DNA from: Chitinophagaceae bacterium
GTDB lineage: Bacteria; Bacteroidota; Bacteroidia; Chitinophagales; Chitinophagaceae
Direction: 5' to 3'
Assembly (NCBI GenBank): GCA_016713965.1
Contig: JADJOC010000007.1
Coordinates: forward strand, 149,710 to 213,709
DNA length: 64,000 nucleotides
Shown here: piece by piece, positions 61,486-64,000 of the stretch
How the letters are laid out: every line of letters begins with the position of its first letter
Position numbering within the stretch: the first letter of the stretch is position 1
Made by a program: the position numbers and the translations under genes
Notes under the pieces: generated by a model
Database searches by the model: none
What the model saw: the letters and a program-made list of their open reading frames with translations, nothing else
Told to the model about the DNA's origin: nothing

Positions 61486-62440
61486 CTACCGTAAACGAAC
61501 AGCCGAAAACCCACCGCACAAAAACATCGCTGCCCAAACACAAGAGCGACGCTTCGCAGCCATGTTTTTTGCTATGCTCCTCTTGCAGTGGAATAAAGCA
61601 CAACATCAGTAGTCATGGGTGAACCAATTGCAACTATCATCTAGGAAATATGGTGTGCAGTCTTTGCGGCTGGACAATAAAGCCACGCCAAAAAGGCTTC
61701 GCCGTTTTTGTCATGCCTTTGCCAACGCTTCGCAAATCTGCACTCCGCTACTATTTTTTGCAGCAGATTGAATTGATTTTTATTGGTCTGCTGCAAAAAC
61801 GTAGCTCCTCCATTTTGTGCGCCACCTGCTAAACCGTTGGGGCTTGGCTTATTATTTTTGCTCCGCTGACGCTCTGCAGCACATTTTTGTTGTTACGCAG
61901 TCTGCTGCTGCCTATATTTTATTTTTTGCCTGCGCTGCAAAGACCTCCAGAAAAAAATAAAATCCCGTCAGCAGCGCCCCAAACGGTATGGCGCAGGGTG
62001 GCGCTTTGGATGGCAGTTAGTAAGTGTAACCCTTATATCGGTGGCATGAGGAAAATATAAACCAGTTTTTTAAATAGCAGTGAAAGGAAACATAAACCTG
62101 CCGTCGCCGCCAAATACAGTACAATACATAAACGCTGCATCAGGGCGGCTTTGGCTTGCTCAAAAAAGACAAATGACAGGTTCACCGTCAGTTATTAATC
62201 AACAGCAAATCTTACATCAGCATTTTATTTTTATGTAGCAGCAAACCATCCTGTCATTTATCTTTTTTGCGCTGATACCTTAACCCATACCAGCATAAAT
62301 GATTTTTATTTTTTTTCAACTGAAAATCATTTGAAAATAAAAATAGTCGGTATCTTTAAAGCAGTGTAGAAATAAAAGTTCTTTGAGCAAAAACAGGTGC
62401 AGGAAATTGCAAAGCTGGGTAAAAAAAAGTGTGCAGAGGT
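61486..62440. other. Non-coding, higher-GC structured region
   Basis: About 950 bases without a believable gene; short frames have no protein-like composition. GC is visibly higher than around it. Hairpins include TTTTTGCAGCAGA (61755-61767) / TCTGCTGCAAAAA (61787-61799), perfect over 13 bases, and AAAAAGGC-TTC-GCCGTTTTT near 61690. A stretch at 61975-62020 (CGGTATGGCGCAGGGTGGCG) resembles DNA near transfer or replication regions in Bacteroidota elements, from memory only. Likely an origin, attachment or RNA region. Confidence 0.5.
62161..62269. repeat. Inverted repeat near the right end of the element
   Basis: Arms 62161-62180 (CAAAAAAGACAAATGACAGG) and 62250-62269 match as reverse complements at 19 of 20 bases, 69 bases apart. 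The AAAAAAGACA part resembles the operator core next to the XRE gene. It could be a recombinase arm site, operator or origin. Confidence 0.6.
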
Positions 62441-62447
62441 TTTTGAG

Positions 62448-63309
62448 TGTTGATCCATTGACAAGTAAATACCCAAGCATATCTCCTTATGTTTTGGATT
62501 GAATAATCCCATTGTAATGGTTGATCCTGATGGTAGGGATGCCATTGTAAGTATAACACGAAATAAAGATGGAAGTGTAATGCTCAAAGTACAAACTGTT
62601 GTTCATATCACAGGGTCAACAGAGCCATCAAGGATTAAGGGGTATAATAAAGATGTAAAAGAAAGGTTTAAAAATCAGCAGGTAAATGTGGAAGGAAAAG
62701 TTTGAATATCCAATACGATATTCAGTATGTATATGACCAGGCATTTGATGCCAGTAAAATGAAGGAAGGCGAAAATGTTTTGAAAGTAACCGATAAGGTA
62801 GCTATGACAGGTCTTAATAGAACGCATGTTGGGCCGGAACTAATCAAGGTTTAATTGCCTTGGGTCATCGAAAATATCCTGAAGTTATTTCTCATGAAAC
62901 CGGCCATTTGATTGGTTTTAATGACCAGTATACCGAAGTAAGTGGCGATTACGCAGGCTTCAAAGATTATTTAAGATCAAAATATAATTCTAAAGAAGAT
63001 TTAGCCCCGGGAGGAACGGTTTATAAAATGGTTCAGGCGGCCAGGATGGAGGCTTATCTATCAGTGTACCGAATATTGGTTACGAGAACAACGAGATGCA
63101 GAATAATAAAGGAGGGTTTACCGATGACCAGAATAAAGCTTTAATCAATAAGGCATTGGGCGTATCAGGTGGCAAGGATGGTTCGTTTTTAATTCAAGGT
63201 ATTTTTGATGCCAAAGGTACTCCTGCACAGGAAAACTTACAAAAAGCTTATGAAACGCTTGAAAAACGGATACAGCAAACAACCAGTAAAGACAAAAAAA
63301 ACCGACTAA
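62448..63309 (+). pseudogene. Second copy of RHS toxin tail with intact HExxH (orphan cassette)
   Basis: Just before the repeat the frame reads VQRFLS and then VDPLTSKYPSISPYV, so a scrap of a different RHS core is joined to the toxin cassette. Then LNNPIVMVDPDGRD, KNQQVNVEGKV (frame correct here) and QYVYDQAFDASKMKEG follow, and LGHRKYPEVISHETGHLIGF with intact His-Glu-x-x-His and GFND. There is no complete RHS gene in front, so it appears to be silent. Several indels break the frame (near 62494, 62700, 62838 and 63042). The stop overlaps the next ATG (TAATG at 63307-63311). Confidence 0.72.
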
Positions 63310-63914
63310 TGAAAATGTTTAAAAAAAATATTTGCATCTTTTTTTCTGTTATCTATTATTATATCCTGCAATAAAAATTGTTTGTAGATAAGGAGTATGT
63401 TATTACAAAGACAAAAAGGCATAGCAGTATTTATTGATAACGAATCAAGAAAATACAGAACCTTTGGTACAGGGGATGTATGTACGTCTAAGGATTCTTT
63501 AATCCCGGATTTTTTTATACCTTATAATTTTCGGAAAAAAACTATTACGAGGGAAGATATGGACAAGGCATTGTTTTCAAAGTCGGCGCACAAGGCCTTT
63601 TTTTATCTTATAAGAGATTGCAAGGAAGAAGAAAGATCATCGTCTATTGATAGAGAAACCATTGCTTTTGTTTTTGGATAAAAATATTGATGATTATCTG
63701 CATTCTAAAAAATTTTGTTCAACCAGTTGAACTAGAGTATTTAAAATATTCTAATTTTCTTGTTATAGATTATTATGATTTGCATAAGGATATAAACCAT
63801 TTTTTATAAGAGTAAGCCCATCCAGTTTTGTTTAATCGTGACTATTTAGATGTGTTGCGAATGAATGTACTGAATATGATTGGGAAATAATACAATAATA
63901 ATAAGCCCCTGTGA
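63309..63914 (+). CDS. Second copy of the lipoprotein immunity gene (frameshifted)
   Basis: It starts ATG at 63309 (MKMFKKNICIFFS as read). The main frame 63397-63681 gives KGIAVFIDNESRKYRTFGTG, DVCTSKDSLIPDFFIPYNF, DMDKALFSKSAHKAFFYLIR and DCKEEERSSSIDRET. The lipobox is hidden by an indel near 63330. It ends near the terminator at 63903-63921. In copy 1 the same protein breaks at other places, so neither copy is probably dead. Confidence 0.6.
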
Positions 63915-63924
63915 GGGGCTTTTA
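63903..63924. terminator. Terminator, second copy
   Basis: AAGCCCC / GGGGCTT stem with TGTGA loop, followed by TTATTT, same as at 55783. The stretch after it, to 64000, is the reverse-strand end of a second XRE gene. Confidence 0.78.
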
Positions 63925-64000
63925 TTTATTGTGCTATATTTTGTCTCAAAGAAGGTTTGGAATTTTTGTTTTGTGAGCATTGTAACAATGATGTTCATTA

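Larger units (their letters stand above)
62448..64000. repeat. Long direct repeat, copy 2
   Basis: Near-identical to 54313-55879 and still matching at the window edge, where it has entered the XRE gene. Length 1,553 against 1,567, the difference being small indels. Confidence 0.92.

Noticed and set aside
61650..61832. 60-residue frame in the non-coding stretch
   Set aside because: No start context, Phe/Leu/Pro-biased product, and overlaps a perfect hairpin.
1..64000. tRNA or rRNA genes
   Set aside because: No cloverleaf with TTCRA arm and no rRNA sequence was recognised by eye; a covariance search would be needed to exclude a missed one.

Overview
The window is AT-rich DNA from a member of the Bacteroidota, most likely the family Chitinophagaceae. 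The grounds are a type IX secretion C-terminal sorting domain, TAnnTTTG promoter boxes, a DAHP synthase/chorismate mutase fusion, DUF1415, DUF6580-like and YraN proteins, and very large Bacteroidota-type RHS proteins. Family placement is inference from gene content. Single-base frameshifts and a few in-frame stops occur across the whole window, including essential genes (aroA, aroB, accC, rluD-like). Most sit in homopolymers, so uncorrected long-read errors explain them better than gene decay. Broken genes are given here as one span wherever both pieces can be rejoined.

1-29.4 kb is ordinary chromosome. It holds xerD, a YkgJ-like protein, yraN, an RluD-like pseudouridine synthase divergent from lipB, a PLP enzyme, a nucleotidyltransferase, and an ECF sigma factor coupled to a membrane protease. 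It continues with an aromatic-biosynthesis run (DAHPS/chorismate mutase, aroB, aroA, aroC), dnaK, efp, accB-accC and an NDH-2. The gaps carry many palindromic and interspersed repeats. One is a clean 276-bp MITE with perfect 26-bp terminal inverted repeats and an 8-bp target duplication.

29.5-55.8 kb is a polymorphic-toxin locus. It runs from an outer-membrane-like protein with a coiled coil, through a small extracellular protein, a giant PA14/RHS-like protein and a LolA-like protein, to an RHS-core protein with an unrecognised C-terminal toxin and its immunity gene. An orphan toxin tail with immunity gene and a further immunity candidate follow. A second, roughly 3,200-residue RHS protein then ends in a metzincin-like metallopeptidase toxin, followed by a lipoprotein immunity gene that overlaps it by one base.

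55.8-62.4 kb looks like a mobile element: an XRE repressor, four operator-like dyads, a CHC2/TOPRIM primase fused to a P-loop ATPase, two overlapping tyrosine-recombinase genes, a small accessory gene, and about 950 bp of structured non-coding DNA. From 62,448 to the window end the metallopeptidase toxin, its immunity gene and the start of the XRE region recur as a near-identical direct repeat offset by about 8,135 bp. The repeat begins exactly in the conserved RHS core (VDPLTSKYP). I read this as a toxin-cassette-carrying integrative element, perhaps in tandem, that joins RHS genes at their core. This is the most interesting part of the window.
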